64,000 nt of DNA from Deltaproteobacteria bacterium (GCA_020060215.1 JAGVAP010000119.1:1-64000), one strand, 5' to 3'; shown: positions 1 to 8,534, numbered from the stretch's first letter. Program-made: numbers and translations. Notes: generated by a model not told the origin, from the sequence alone.

Positions 1-816
1 CCATCCGCCATTCGGGAGGTGTTCGTTGAAGTCCCTGATGTACGCTGGCAGGACGTGGGGGGCCTCGGGGCGGTCAAAGACCGTCTTGTAGAAGCGGTGG
101 ATTGGCCCTTGAAATATCCTCATCTCTTCGATCAGGCAGGTATCCGGCCGCCGAAAGGCATTCTCCTATCGGGAGCGCCCGGGTGCGGCAAGACGTTGCT
201 GGCCAAGGCTATTGCCACCGAAAGCAAGGTGAACTTCATCTCCGTGAAAGGCCCGGCCCTGCTTTCACAATATGTAGGAGAATCGGAGAGGGCGGTGCGG
301 GAGGTGTTTCACAAGGCAAGGCAGGCAGCGCCGTGTATTGTGTTTTTCGATGAAATTGATGCATTGGTTCCCGTTCGGAGCGCCGGCTCATCGGATTCTC
401 ATGTGGCGGAGAGAGTGCTCAGTCAGTTTCTGGCGGAATTGGATGGGATCGAAGACCTGAAGGGGGTCCTGGTGCTCGGAGCGACGAACAGGATGGATAT
501 GCTCGACGCGGCAGCGCTCAGACCAGGACGGTTTGATGAGGTGGTGGAGATTTCCATGCCGGATGAAAAAGATCGCAAGGAAGTCTTCGAGATACATCTT
601 CGTAACAAGTCCGTCGCTCAAGGGGTGAGCCCTGCTGATTTGGCCGCCAGGACCGAGGGGTTCAGCGGCGCGGATATCGCCGGGGTCTGCCATAAGGCTG
701 CGCTCAAGGCTCTTCGCCGAGCAGTGCAGGGGGAGGCCGGAGAAAAGAGCGGCAAGCCTGCCGACCTGCGGATTCGGAGGGAAGACTTATCTCATACCAT
801 AGAAGAGATCAAGTGA
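1..816 (+). CDS. CDC48/p97-type AAA+ ATPase, C-terminal module (5' truncated by window edge)
   Basis: The frame is open from base 1, so the start and any first AAA domain lie outside the window; a GTG at 19 is not the true start because homology-like sequence (EVPDVRWQDVGGL) runs across it. Visible motifs are Walker A GAPGCGKT, Walker B IVFFDEIDAL and an ALRPGRFDE arginine-finger region, the pattern of the second ring of CDC48/VCP/VAT unfoldases. Such ATPases occur in some bacterial gas-vesicle loci; here it precedes gvpF/L genes. A role in remodelling or assembling gas-vesicle proteins is inferred from position only. Family call firm, function open. Confidence 0.85.
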   Translation, partial: PSAIREVFVEVPDVRWQDVGGLGAVKDRLVEAVDWPLKYPHLFDQAGIRPPKGILLSGAPGCGKTLLAKAIATESKVNFISVKGPALLSQYVGESERAVREVFHKARQAAPCIVFFDEIDALVPVRSAGSSDSHVAERVLSQFLAELDGIEDLKGVLVLGATNRMDMLDAAALRPGRFDEVVEISMPDEKDRKEVFEIHLRNKSVAQGVSPADLAARTEGFSGADIAGVCHKAALKALRRAVQGEAGEKSGKPADLRIRREDLSHTIEEIK

Positions 817-905
817 GGGACCATGGATTTGTCAAACCACAAAAGAGATCGTGCAGGTTTGTCGGATCCAGTCTCTGGGATGAGAAAGGATCGAACACAG
901 CGGGG

Positions 906-1721
906 ATGAACGACGTGTCGAATGATTCCAGCGCCATTTACCTTTTCTGTTTTGCACGACGCCACAGGCTGCCGGTTCTTGAGGTCGCCGGCCTGGATGA
1001 TCGACATCCTGTTTCATTATGGCCATTCAAAGACATCATTGCTGTGTCGAGCGGATTGTCTATTGAGGAGTTTTGTGGCCCCGAAGCCGAATCGAGAATG
1101 AAGGACCTGTCATGGCTCGGACCTCGCGTATCCTGCCACGAAAATGTGGTGGAGCAGGTGATGCGCCATTCTCCGGTATTCCCGGTCCGGTTCGGAACCG
1201 TTTTTTCGTCCTCGGAAGCCCTTGAAGGTTTTTTACATGTGCACTGCGGCAAAATATCCCAGTTTCTGGATCTGGTGGCTGAGAGGGACGAATGGTCCGT
1301 CAAGGGGTTGATTGACCGGGCAGCGGCCAAGGAGAGTTTGTCGTCTGCTCTCCTTTCCAGGGAGGCGGGGCGCATCGCCGCGCTCTCCCCGGGGAGGCGT
1401 TATCTCCATGAACAGCGAATCCGCGGCGCGGCCGAGAAGGAGTTGAACGGCTTCCTGAAAGAAGTACTTCAAAACACATGGAAAGGCCTGAACTCCCATG
1501 CCTGTGAGTCTTGTGAACGCGGTCTGCTCTCCCTTGCCGCCGGAGATATGGAGATGCTCGTGAACTGGGCATTCCTGGTACAACGGAAAACAGCAAAGGA
1601 TTTTCGAATTCAGATCGATCGGTCAAATGAAGAACATGCCCGGCAGGGGCTCTTCTTTCAACTGTCAGGACCATGGCCCCCCTATAGCTTCAGGCCTTCC
1701 CTTGGAGTCATTGAGGCGTGA
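906..1721 (+). CDS. Gas vesicle protein GvpF/GvpL family (copy 1)
   Basis: GvpF/L proteins are accessory factors of gas-vesicle assembly that bind GvpA and may sit at the gas-facing surface or nucleus. The protein has the family plan: an N-terminal alpha/beta part starting SSAIYLFCFARRHRLPVLEV, a middle VEQVMRHSPVFPVRFGTVF segment, and the C-terminal signature GPWPPYSF. ATG at 906 is preferred; an earlier in-frame GTG at 813 would add about 31 residues without family character. It overlaps copy 2 at the stop codon, so the two are probably co-translated. F and L subtypes are not separable by eye. Confidence 0.88.
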   Translation: MNDVSNDSSAIYLFCFARRHRLPVLEVAGLDDRHPVSLWPFKDIIAVSSGLSIEEFCGPEAESRMKDLSWLGPRVSCHENVVEQVMRHSPVFPVRFGTVFSSSEALEGFLHVHCGKISQFLDLVAERDEWSVKGLIDRAAAKESLSSALLSREAGRIAALSPGRRYLHEQRIRGAAEKELNGFLKEVLQNTWKGLNSHACESCERGLLSLAAGDMEMLVNWAFLVQRKTAKDFRIQIDRSNEEHARQGLFFQLSGPWPPYSFRPSLGVIEA

Positions 1722-2518
1722 TGGGATATTTGATGTATTGCATATTCCGCAGCCGGGAACAGCAAAGACCCAGGCCACTTCCGGGGGTGGATGATCGACC
1801 CGTATTTCTGGTCTCTGAAAGCATCCTTAGCGCCGCAGTCTCTGGAATCGACCCCGGGGAGCTCGCCCCCGATATCCCCCGCATTCTTTCTTACAAGAAG
1901 GTCGTTGAATCTTTTCACACCGATCCTGCAATATGCGGGGTTGTCCCAATGCGTTACGGTTGTCTGTTTGAGGAAGAGCCCGCGATCATCAGGTTTCTTA
2001 AAGAACATCGTAGGCCATACGAGTCGCTTCTGAAGGAATTGGAAGGCTTCGTGGAGATGGGAATCCGTATGATGATTGCGGATCGCGGCCCACGCTTAGC
2101 GTCAAGCATTCCAAAATCAAAAATCCAAAATCTGAAATCTGAAATCTCCGGGCGTGCCTATCTCGCAGCACGAAAGACTCATTATGCGGGAGAGAACCGG
2201 TTGACTAAGGAAATGGAAAACGTGATCGAACGATTCTACGTCGCATTCTCAGGGCTGTTCGTAAAATGCAAAACGGAGACGCCCTCATCCCGAATTCTGA
2301 ATCAAGAATTCCGCAATCCGATGCTATCCCTCTATTTTCTGGTACCAAGAAAATCCATAGGCAAGTTCCGAGAGGTATTTCGACGCCTGAGCTGCGCGGA
2401 ATCCGCAAAGCTTCTTTTGAGCGGGCCATGGCCCCCCTACAACTTTGTCCTGCCTGATCATCCTTATGACCGCTCTTGCTTCCCCGGCAATGAGGAAACG
2501 GAGAGGATCCCTTCATGA
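1721..2518 (+). CDS. Gas vesicle protein GvpF/GvpL family (copy 2)
   Basis: Second GvpF/L paralogue, translationally coupled to copy 1 (start overlaps the upstream stop) and to the kinase downstream (ATGA overlap). It ends in GPWPPYNF and carries the family segment VVPMRYGCLFEEE. Two in-frame stretches look unlike the family: residues near 128-138 (IPKSKIQNLKSEI, from an A-rich CCAAAATC/AAATCTG DNA repeat) and near 189-199 (SRILNQEFRN). These resemble short intergenic repeat DNA inserted without breaking the frame. Assembly role presumed as for other GvpF/L proteins; the insertions may have altered or impaired it. Confidence 0.85.
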   Translation: MGYLMYCIFRSREQQRPRPLPGVDDRPVFLVSESILSAAVSGIDPGELAPDIPRILSYKKVVESFHTDPAICGVVPMRYGCLFEEEPAIIRFLKEHRRPYESLLKELEGFVEMGIRMMIADRGPRLASSIPKSKIQNLKSEISGRAYLAARKTHYAGENRLTKEMENVIERFYVAFSGLFVKCKTETPSSRILNQEFRNPMLSLYFLVPRKSIGKFREVFRRLSCAESAKLLLSGPWPPYNFVLPDHPYDRSCFPGNEETERIPS

Positions 2519-4011
2519 GAACCAATAGACCTGATTTGAAACAACTGAATTTCTCTGAGGGTTATGAAGAGCTTTATTTTATGCTTCTAGAGGCTATTCC
2601 CTCGTCCGTTCTGCTGATCAATCGGGACCTGCGCGTCATTTCGGCAAATCGGAATTTCCTGAAAAGGGGGTACCTCAGTGAGTCTCAGGCGCTGGGGCGC
2701 AGCGTGGAGGAGCTTTTGCCATCTGTCATTCTCGACAGCATCAAGTTAACGGATGAAATCCGGAAGGTTTTCCAGGGCAGAGATCCCGGAAAGGGAACGA
2801 GAATTACGTATCGGGCGCCTGGAGTACCCATCAGGATTTACTATTACCGCTTGCTCCCGGTCATCCGGGGTGAGGTTGTTGAGACTGTGATGCTTCTCAT
2901 GGACGACGTCACTGAGCAGGTCCGATTGCATGAAAAAGTCGGCGAGGTTGAACGGCACCTGGCGAGTATCGTGGAGAGCGCCGCCGAGATAATCATGTCC
3001 ATGGATAACGAAGGGAAAATCCTAACCCTGAACCCTGCAGGACAACAGATCTTCGGCTACACGCAGAATGAATTGGAAGGCGGCTTCTTTCACCAACACA
3101 TCATCGAAGAAGACCGGAAGGCGATGCTGAAGGTTATCTCCGATGCGAAGCTTGGGAAGAAACCGGAAGCTGCCGAGGCGGATGTGGTGACCAAGGAGGG
3201 GAAGAGTATTCATGTCTCCTGGGTCCTCTCGTCGATGAAAGACCAGCAGTCCAAAACAAAAGGAATCCTGGCGCTGGGGAGGGACCTCACTCAACAGCGC
3301 ATGTTGGAGGCGGAGCTGTTTCAGTCACAGAAACTTGCCGCCCTGGGTGTAATGGCTGGAGGGATCGCTCACGAGATCAGAAATCCTCTTGCAATCTGTT
3401 CTTCAGCCGCGCAGTTTCTCATGGATGATCATATCTCTGCGGAGTTTCGTAAGGAATGCATGGACAAGATCCATACGAGTATTCATAGGGCGTCTGTCAC
3501 TATCGATAATGTGTTACGGTTTGCCCGCCCCGGGGTAACGAGGGAGTTCACGAAGATAGACCTGTCCGATCTCATTCTGGAAACACTGGCGTTGGTTGAC
3601 AACCAGGCGAGAATTCAAAAGGTCAAAGTGAAACCCCATCTGCCCGATGACCCCGTTCTGATCACATGCATTCGCAGCCTCATTCAACAGTTGTTACTTA
3701 ACCTCTTCTTGAATGCTATTGAGGCCATGCCGGATGGGGGAGTGCTGAGCATCTTAGTGGAAAGGCAGCGGCGAGAAGTATTCATTGAGGTCACAGACAC
3801 AGGCCACGGCATCGCCGGAGACAAGCTGGACAGGGTATTTGACCCATTTTTTACAGGTTCCACTGCAAAAACCGGGGCCGGATTGGGGCTTTCCATATCC
3901 TATTCCATTGTGAGACAGCACTCAGGCGCGATCGCGGTGGATAGCATTGTAGGAAAAGGGACCACCTTCACCGTGAGATTGCCCACTTTACAGGCGGGTG
4001 CATCTGCTTAG
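2515..4011 (+). CDS. PAS-PAS sensor histidine kinase (NtrB-like)
   Basis: Cytoplasmic two-component kinase of 498 residues with no membrane segment. Order: PAS domain (about 20-135), second PAS domain (about 145-260), HisKA with the phospho-acceptor His in GGIAHEIRNPL (about residue 284), and a HATPase with N-box LLNLFLNAIEAM and G-boxes DTGHGIAG and GAGLGLSIS. This layout is typical of NtrB/AtoS-like kinases. It starts inside the stop of gvpF/L copy 2 and precedes a receiver protein. With a sigma-54-like promoter before gvpA it could control vesicle expression, although no sigma-54 activator with a AAA domain is encoded here. Ligand unknown. Confidence 0.9.
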   Translation: MRTNRPDLKQLNFSEGYEELYFMLLEAIPSSVLLINRDLRVISANRNFLKRGYLSESQALGRSVEELLPSVILDSIKLTDEIRKVFQGRDPGKGTRITYRAPGVPIRIYYYRLLPVIRGEVVETVMLLMDDVTEQVRLHEKVGEVERHLASIVESAAEIIMSMDNEGKILTLNPAGQQIFGYTQNELEGGFFHQHIIEEDRKAMLKVISDAKLGKKPEAAEADVVTKEGKSIHVSWVLSSMKDQQSKTKGILALGRDLTQQRMLEAELFQSQKLAALGVMAGGIAHEIRNPLAICSSAAQFLMDDHISAEFRKECMDKIHTSIHRASVTIDNVLRFARPGVTREFTKIDLSDLILETLALVDNQARIQKVKVKPHLPDDPVLITCIRSLIQQLLLNLFLNAIEAMPDGGVLSILVERQRREVFIEVTDTGHGIAGDKLDRVFDPFFTGSTAKTGAGLGLSISYSIVRQHSGAIAVDSIVGKGTTFTVRLPTLQAGASA

Positions 4012-4080
4012 CAGAAAACCGGGAATCACCGTATTCCATAATTTCAACCGGACTGGATTCCCCGAATTATTGGAGATCGG

Positions 4081-4461
4081 ATGAAGCGCGAAGAAAAGGT
4101 ATTTCTTATTGTAGATGATGAATCGGATATGTGTTGGGCCTTGGAACACCTTCTTAAGGAGGAAGGGATGCCGTCAATAAAGGCGCTAAACGGAGAAGAG
4201 GCCCTCACGTTGATGGAAGAAAATCGCGTCGACCTGGTTTTCCTTGACGCAAAACTGCCCGATATTGAAGGGCTTGATCTGGCGCGGCAGATACGGGAGA
4301 TTGATCTCCGCATTCCCATTGTGATGATAACAGGTTATTTTTACCGGGACGACGCAAAGGTCAAGGAGGCACTGTCAGAAGGATTGATCTCAAAGTTTAT
4401 AGCCAAGCCCTTCAATCACTCGGAGATTCTGAGGACAGTCGGGATCCTGCGTCGCTCTTGA
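4081..4461 (+). CDS. Stand-alone response-regulator receiver protein
   Basis: A single CheY-like receiver of 126 residues. Acidic pocket DDESD near residues 12-16, phospho-acceptor Asp in VFLDAKLPD (about residue 57), conserved Thr in VMITGY and Lys in FIAKPF. No output domain follows, so it must act by protein contact or as part of a phosphorelay. It lies 69 bases after the histidine kinase, its probable partner, and 271 bases before gvpA. Confidence 0.9.
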   Translation: MKREEKVFLIVDDESDMCWALEHLLKEEGMPSIKALNGEEALTLMEENRVDLVFLDAKLPDIEGLDLARQIREIDLRIPIVMITGYFYRDDAKVKEALSEGLISKFIAKPFNHSEILRTVGILRRS

Positions 4462-4636
4462 ACTCCTTTTGCCTGGTATGGGGAGAGGATTCCATCGAGG
4501 GTGGAGCACGCTCCATAGATTAAATTCACCACCTGGTCGCGTTTGAACCTCAAGCTCCCTGCCCTCTTCGCGGAATGGTCTCTAAGTTTCGTCACTTACC
4601 ATAAAACCCCCTCTCATCCCAGGAACAGTGAGAGGC

Positions 4637-4652
4637 TGGCATGACCGATGCA
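4637..4652 (+). promoter_or_regulatory. Sigma-54-type promoter candidate upstream of gvpA
   Basis: TGGCATGACCGATGCA has the invariant GG (4638-4639) and GC (4650-4651) separated by exactly ten bases, and agrees with TGGCAC-N5-TTGC at all but two positions. It lies about 80 bases before the gvpA start. The upstream NtrB-like kinase fits sigma-54 control, but this is sequence matching by eye. Confidence 0.5.
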
Positions 4653-4732
4653 CTCACAGATCATCGCATGCATGCTTATGGCAAGAAACGTAATCGTGAC
4701 CAGACCGAAATCAACAAGAAAGGAGAACCATC

Positions 4733-4951
4733 ATGGCAAAGGTCCAGAAGACGACGGATTCCTCGAGTTTGGCTGAAGTTGTGGACAGGATCCTTGACAA
4801 AGGTATCGTGATTGATGCTTGGGCCAAGGTGTCCCTGGTAGGGATTGAATTGCTGTCCATCGAGGCAAGGGTAGTGATCGCTTCAGTGGAAACATACCTG
4901 AAGTATGCAGAGGCCATTGGCCTGACCGCTTCCGCTGCCGCCCCTGCGTGA
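4733..4951 (+). CDS. gvpA: Gas vesicle major structural protein GvpA
   Basis: GvpA polymerises into the ribs of the gas-vesicle shell. The 72-residue product has the canonical helix-strand-strand-helix core: [20 protein letters not shown], then [20 protein letters not shown], then [12 protein letters not shown], with a short Ala-rich tail. Length is normal for GvpA. A good ribosome-binding site (AAAGGAG) precedes the ATG. It has the most canonical GvpA sequence of the three GvpA-family genes here and the best promoter context, so it is probably the main shell subunit. Confidence 0.97.
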   Translation: MAKVQKTTDSSSLAEVVDRILDKGIVIDAWAKVSLVGIELLSIEARVVIASVETYLKYAEAIGLTASAAAPA

Positions 4952-4974
4952 TGACTTGTAGCGGGCAATCTTTT

Positions 4975-5007
4975 CGTGAGGGGCCTCTCCTGTGGTTGCT
5001 CCTCACG
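4975..5007 (+). other. Stem-loop just after gvpA
   Basis: CGTGAGGGGC pairs with GCTCCTCACG around a loop of about 13 bases, with one mismatch. No run of T follows, so it is not a standard terminator. An mRNA-stabilising or partial-stop hairpin would fit the need for far more GvpA than downstream proteins. Confidence 0.5.
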
Positions 5008-5056
5008 GGAAGATCATCCCTGAATTAGTTTCTGAAACCGTGAAAGGAGAAAGGAC

Positions 5057-5983
5057 ATGGGCCGATTAACTGAGGACATGACAGGACTACGCACCGAAAT
5101 ACAGGCCCTGCGCAACAAGCGGGAGGGATTCATAGCAAATTTGGGGCAGGGCGTCGCTGAGCTTCGGTCCGATGTAGATGTACTGAAGGAGGGATTCCGA
5201 GACGACCGTTCCGCGATGGCCGGAATCATGAAAGCGGATCTCCGGAGCTTCCTGACCGAGATTGGCGAATATGTCGCAAAGCTGAAAGACGACGTGGCCG
5301 ACATGCAGGAGGATTCCCGGGAGGAACACGCCGGGATGAGCAGGAAGCTGCGACACGATCTGGGGATGTTCACTTCAGGTCTGAAAGCCAATGTAGCCGA
5401 GCTGAAGGAAGGATTCCGAGATGACCGTTCCGAGATGACCGGAAAAATGAAAGCGGACCTCCTGGGCTTCCTGACCGAGATTGGCGAATATGTCGTGGAG
5501 CTGAAAGACGACGTGGCCGATATGCAAGGGGGTTTCCGGGAGGAACATGCCGAGATGAGCAGGAACGCAAAGGCGGAGCGAGAGCTGTTCTTTTCCGAGG
5601 TGAAGAATTCGGTCGCCGTTCTGAAGGAGGAAATATCAGATCTTCTTGAGGGTATCGCGGAAGATCTCGGTGGCGCCCGCAGGGCATGGTCCGGCTCATC
5701 GCTTGCCGATGGCAGGTCGAAGATGCCCAAGACGAAAGCCGCAGTTCAAAACAACCTCCGCAAAGAGCCTGAGAAACGGGTGGCGGAGCTTTTTCCGGAT
5801 GACCTCACCAGGATAAAGGGGATTGGTCCAGGGAGGAGCAAGCTTCTGAACGAGGCAGGGATTTCTACATTCGCTCAGCTGGCCGGAAGAACCCCCGGCA
5901 AGTTGGAGCAGATTGTGGGGATATCGGCAAAAAAGGCCGACATGGAGGAATGGATCAGGCGGGCAAAAGAATACAGCAGATAG
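5057..5983 (+). CDS. Repeat coiled-coil protein with C-terminal helix-hairpin-helix, possible GvpC-like shell protein
   Basis: 308 residues, highly charged and mostly helical. Residues about 43-115 and 116-188 are two near-identical 73-residue units, each made of a 33-residue part beginning LKEGFRDDRS and a 40-residue part beginning LKDDVADMQ. The last 60 residues form a helix-hairpin-helix domain (LTRIKGIGPGRSKLLNEAG) of the kind used for DNA or protein contact. GvpC, the shell-strengthening protein, is built of 33-residue helical repeats and is often encoded directly after gvpA, as this gene is. No firm homology to GvpC is claimed. A scaffold or chromosome/vesicle-partition role is an alternative. 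Confidence 0.6.
   Translation: MGRLTEDMTGLRTEIQALRNKREGFIANLGQGVAELRSDVDVLKEGFRDDRSAMAGIMKADLRSFLTEIGEYVAKLKDDVADMQEDSREEHAGMSRKLRHDLGMFTSGLKANVAELKEGFRDDRSEMTGKMKADLLGFLTEIGEYVVELKDDVADMQGGFREEHAEMSRNAKAERELFFSEVKNSVAVLKEEISDLLEGIAEDLGGARRAWSGSSLADGRSKMPKTKAAVQNNLRKEPEKRVAELFPDDLTRIKGIGPGRSKLLNEAGISTFAQLAGRTPGKLEQIVGISAKKADMEEWIRRAKEYSR
5183..5620 (+). repeat. 219-bp tandem repeat inside the GvpC-position gene
   Basis: Two direct copies, 5183-5401 and 5402-5620, exactly 219 bases (73 codons) apart. Long stretches are identical, for example TTCCTGACCGAGATTGGCGA in both. The close DNA match suggests recent duplication or gene conversion. Confidence 0.85.
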
Positions 5984-6034
5984 CGATTGTGACTACGAGG
6001 CGTTCAAGCCGTTTTTCTTGCAGGAGAAATTGCG

Positions 6035-7066
6035 ATGAAGAATAAGACCTTGAGAGTCATCTCAGAAGTGCAAAGAACTTCGACCCCGAATGACAACGTC
6101 CTTCCTGAGCCGAGCGAGGGATTCGTTAACACCTCCTATGTCGAGGACATGACGGAGCGCGCCCTCACTTATCTCGAAGTGGGGTATCCTGTCCACTTCT
6201 CCGGCCCTGCGGGGACAGGGAAGACCACACTCGCCTATCATATTGCCGCACAGTTGGGGAGACCCGTCACTCTCATTCACGGAGACGACGAGTTTGGAAG
6301 TTCCGACCTCATTGGACGGGACTCGGGATACCGCAAGTATAGTCTCTATGACAACTTCATCCACTCTGTCCTGAAGACCGAAGAACATCTGAATACGGTG
6401 TGGGAAGATAATCGACTCACGACAGCCTGCGAGAACGGATATACACTCATTTATGATGAGTTCACCCGTTCAAGGGCGGAGGCGAATAATGCGCTTCTGA
6501 GCGTTTTGGGGGAGGGGGTCCTTGACCTGCCAAAGCTTCGAAAAACCGGAAACGGATACATGCGAGTGCATCCCGATTTCCGGGCCATCTTCACCTCCAA
6601 TCCTGAGGAGTACGCGGGCGTCCACAAGACCCAGGACGCACTGATGGATCGGCTCATCACCATCAACCTGGGCCATTTTGACCGGGAGACGGAGGTTCGG
6701 GTCGCAATAGCCAAGTCGGGCCTTGAAGAGCAGGATGCCGAGATTATTGTGGACATCGTGCGTGAAATACGAGGCGCCGGTGTCAACAATAACAGGCCCA
6801 CGGTCCGGGCCAGCATTGCCATCGCCCGAATCGTTGGAAGTCTTGGCAGGCACGCCCGAACCGACGATCCCATTTTCGTCCGTGTATGCCGCGATGTCCT
6901 GAACACCGACACGGCAAAGGTGACTCGCGGGGGCCAGGCGCTCATGCCCAATATCGTGTGGGAGGCCATACAGAAGGTCTGCGGCGACGGAAAGAAACAG
7001 GCGGAGAACAGAGGCAACCCGCAGACTATCGAGCATAGAAAGGAATGTGAAAATGCCTTCACCTAA
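6035..7066 (+). CDS. gvpN: Gas vesicle AAA+ ATPase GvpN
   Basis: GvpN is a MoxR-like AAA+ ATPase needed for normal vesicle growth. The product has Walker A GPAGTGKTTLA (about residues 59-69), Walker B LIYDEFTRS (about 134-142), and the GvpN signatures VHFSGPAGTGKTT, GDDEFGSSDLIG and VHPDFRAIFTSNPEEYAGVHK. Its 343 residues are normal to slightly long. ATG at 6035 follows a GGAGA site. The C-terminal end overlaps the next small gene, indicating coupling. Confidence 0.95.
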   Translation: MKNKTLRVISEVQRTSTPNDNVLPEPSEGFVNTSYVEDMTERALTYLEVGYPVHFSGPAGTGKTTLAYHIAAQLGRPVTLIHGDDEFGSSDLIGRDSGYRKYSLYDNFIHSVLKTEEHLNTVWEDNRLTTACENGYTLIYDEFTRSRAEANNALLSVLGEGVLDLPKLRKTGNGYMRVHPDFRAIFTSNPEEYAGVHKTQDALMDRLITINLGHFDRETEVRVAIAKSGLEEQDAEIIVDIVREIRGAGVNNNRPTVRASIAIARIVGSLGRHARTDDPIFVRVCRDVLNTDTAKVTRGGQALMPNIVWEAIQKVCGDGKKQAENRGNPQTIEHRKECENAFT

Positions 7067-7382
7067 GAGAGCTATTCGAGGCTTGCAGAACATACGAACG
7101 GGCTCTGGAACGTCTGATCAGGTATCGGAACCTTACAAGGCGTTCTTGAGGATTGGGGCCCTTGAGATGGAGAAGTCCAGGCGGGGCAAGGAAAAGGAAT
7201 GTGCGGTGATCCGTGTGCAGAATATAGATGCACGCTTTCGGGAAATCGAGGCTGAGAAGACCGAACTCCTGGAAGGTTTAGGCACGATCAAGCGTAGCAA
7301 TGCCCGCCCCGGGAATACGACCGAAAGGCCATCGCCCTCACCACCGGCTCATGACAAAGGGGGATTCAAGATATCCTACTGA
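7053..7382 (+). CDS. Small charged protein of unknown function in gas-vesicle cluster
   Basis: About 109 residues, basic at the N-terminus (PSPKRAIRGLQN) with a central helical part rich in Glu, Lys and Arg (IDARFREIEAEKTELLEGL) that may form a short coiled coil, and a Pro/Ser-rich tail. ATG at 7053 follows AAGGAATG; a GTG at 7047 is also possible. It overlaps the end of gvpN. I do not recognise the family; position would suit a GvpO-like accessory protein, but similarity is not evident. Confidence 0.6.
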   Translation: MPSPKRAIRGLQNIRTGSGTSDQVSEPYKAFLRIGALEMEKSRRGKEKECAVIRVQNIDARFREIEAEKTELLEGLGTIKRSNARPGNTTERPSPSPPAHDKGGFKISY

Positions 7383-7458
7383 GCCTTGTTATTAGTAGTA
7401 ACAATAATAAGGAGAGAGCAGGAAATAGATGAAAACCAAAGAGGAGGTGGAATAGGGG

Positions 7459-7656
7459 ATGAAAATAAACTGTCTTTCCTGCGGACACAAGGTGGATCTG
7501 GACAGTGCCTACGACGATTACAAGGGCTTGATCAGATGTTTGGCCTGCAGGGCGATGCTCGAGATCAGAACCATGGAGGGGCAACTCAGATCGGTCAGGC
7601 TTGAAAATATCCCGTTGCCCCCTTCCATCGAGGAGGCTGTTGAAAAGGCCCTCTAA
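7459..7656 (+). CDS. Small zinc-ribbon protein
   Basis: 65 residues with two Cys pairs, CLSCGH near residues 5-10 and RCLACRA near 26-32, the spacing of a zinc ribbon, followed by a basic/hydrophobic tail (RSVRLENIPLPPSIEEAVEKAL). Possibly a redox or metal-dependent regulator or assembly factor of the vesicle cluster. It is preceded by GAGGTGGAATAGGGG. Not recognised beyond the zinc-ribbon fold. Confidence 0.65.
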   Translation: MKINCLSCGHKVDLDSAYDDYKGLIRCLACRAMLEIRTMEGQLRSVRLENIPLPPSIEEAVEKAL

Positions 7657-7691
7657 TGTGAGAACGAGTGCGATGAGAGGGGTGAACCCAA

Positions 7692-8477
7692 ATGAAAGGA
7701 TGGGTTGAGGAAATGGCTGATCGATCTTTGGACGATAAGGGGAGATATTTGTATGCCGTAGTAGCCGGGGTCAAGGAGCGAGACTACGGGGCACGCGGGA
7801 TCGAAGATGGCCCCCTGTATACCATCCCCGGGGGAGAAGTCTCAGCCGTTGTGAGCGATGTTCCCAATAAGAAGCTCCGCCCGGAACGTCGCCATCTGGC
7901 CGCCCATCAAGCGGTGCTCAAGCTGCTGATGGAAAAGAACACCCCCCTGCCCATGTCCTTCGGTATCATTGCAGACGGCGCCGATGCCATCAAAAAGATC
8001 CTCTCCCTCAACCAGGAAGCCTTTCTGGAACAACTTGAGCGCGTATCCGATAAAGTGGAAATGGGGTTGCGCGTCACATGGGATGTTCCGAATATATTCG
8101 ATTATTTCGTCAATACCCATCCTGAACTCAGATCTGCGCGGGACAGATATTTCGGCACCCACCGGGAACCGTCACCGGAAGACAAGATCGAGTTAGGGCG
8201 GATGTTTGAGCACATGTTAAGTGAGGATAGGGAGAATCACACTGAAGAGGTAGCGGATATCCTCTCCCAGTGCTGCTTCGAGATTCAACGAAACAAATGC
8301 CGCAACGAATATGATGTAATGAATCTGGCCTGCCTTGTGGGACGGGAGAAGAAAAGGGAAAAGACTTTCGAAAAGGGCATTTTGGAAGCTGCCGGCATGT
8401 TCAACAACGACTATGCCTTCGACTACAACGGGCCATGGGCCCCTCACAACTTCGTCGAAGTAGACCTTAAGTATTGA
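7692..8477 (+). CDS. Gas vesicle protein GvpF/GvpL family (copy 3)
   Basis: Third GvpF/L paralogue, 261 residues. It has the most canonical sequence of the three: GRYLYAVVAGV at the start, RRHLAAHQAVLKLLMEKNTPLPMSFGII in the middle, and the terminal NGPWAPHNFVEV. It precedes gvpG. No insertions like those of copy 2 are seen, so this may be the principal GvpF. Ribosome site GAGGGG lies before ATG 7692. Confidence 0.92.
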   Translation: MKGWVEEMADRSLDDKGRYLYAVVAGVKERDYGARGIEDGPLYTIPGGEVSAVVSDVPNKKLRPERRHLAAHQAVLKLLMEKNTPLPMSFGIIADGADAIKKILSLNQEAFLEQLERVSDKVEMGLRVTWDVPNIFDYFVNTHPELRSARDRYFGTHREPSPEDKIELGRMFEHMLSEDRENHTEEVADILSQCCFEIQRNKCRNEYDVMNLACLVGREKKREKTFEKGILEAAGMFNNDYAFDYNGPWAPHNFVEVDLKY

Positions 8478-8534
8478 CGATTGGCGATTCGGGTCAAAAT
8501 ATTCCATCTTCAATAGAATTATTCAATTGGTGAG

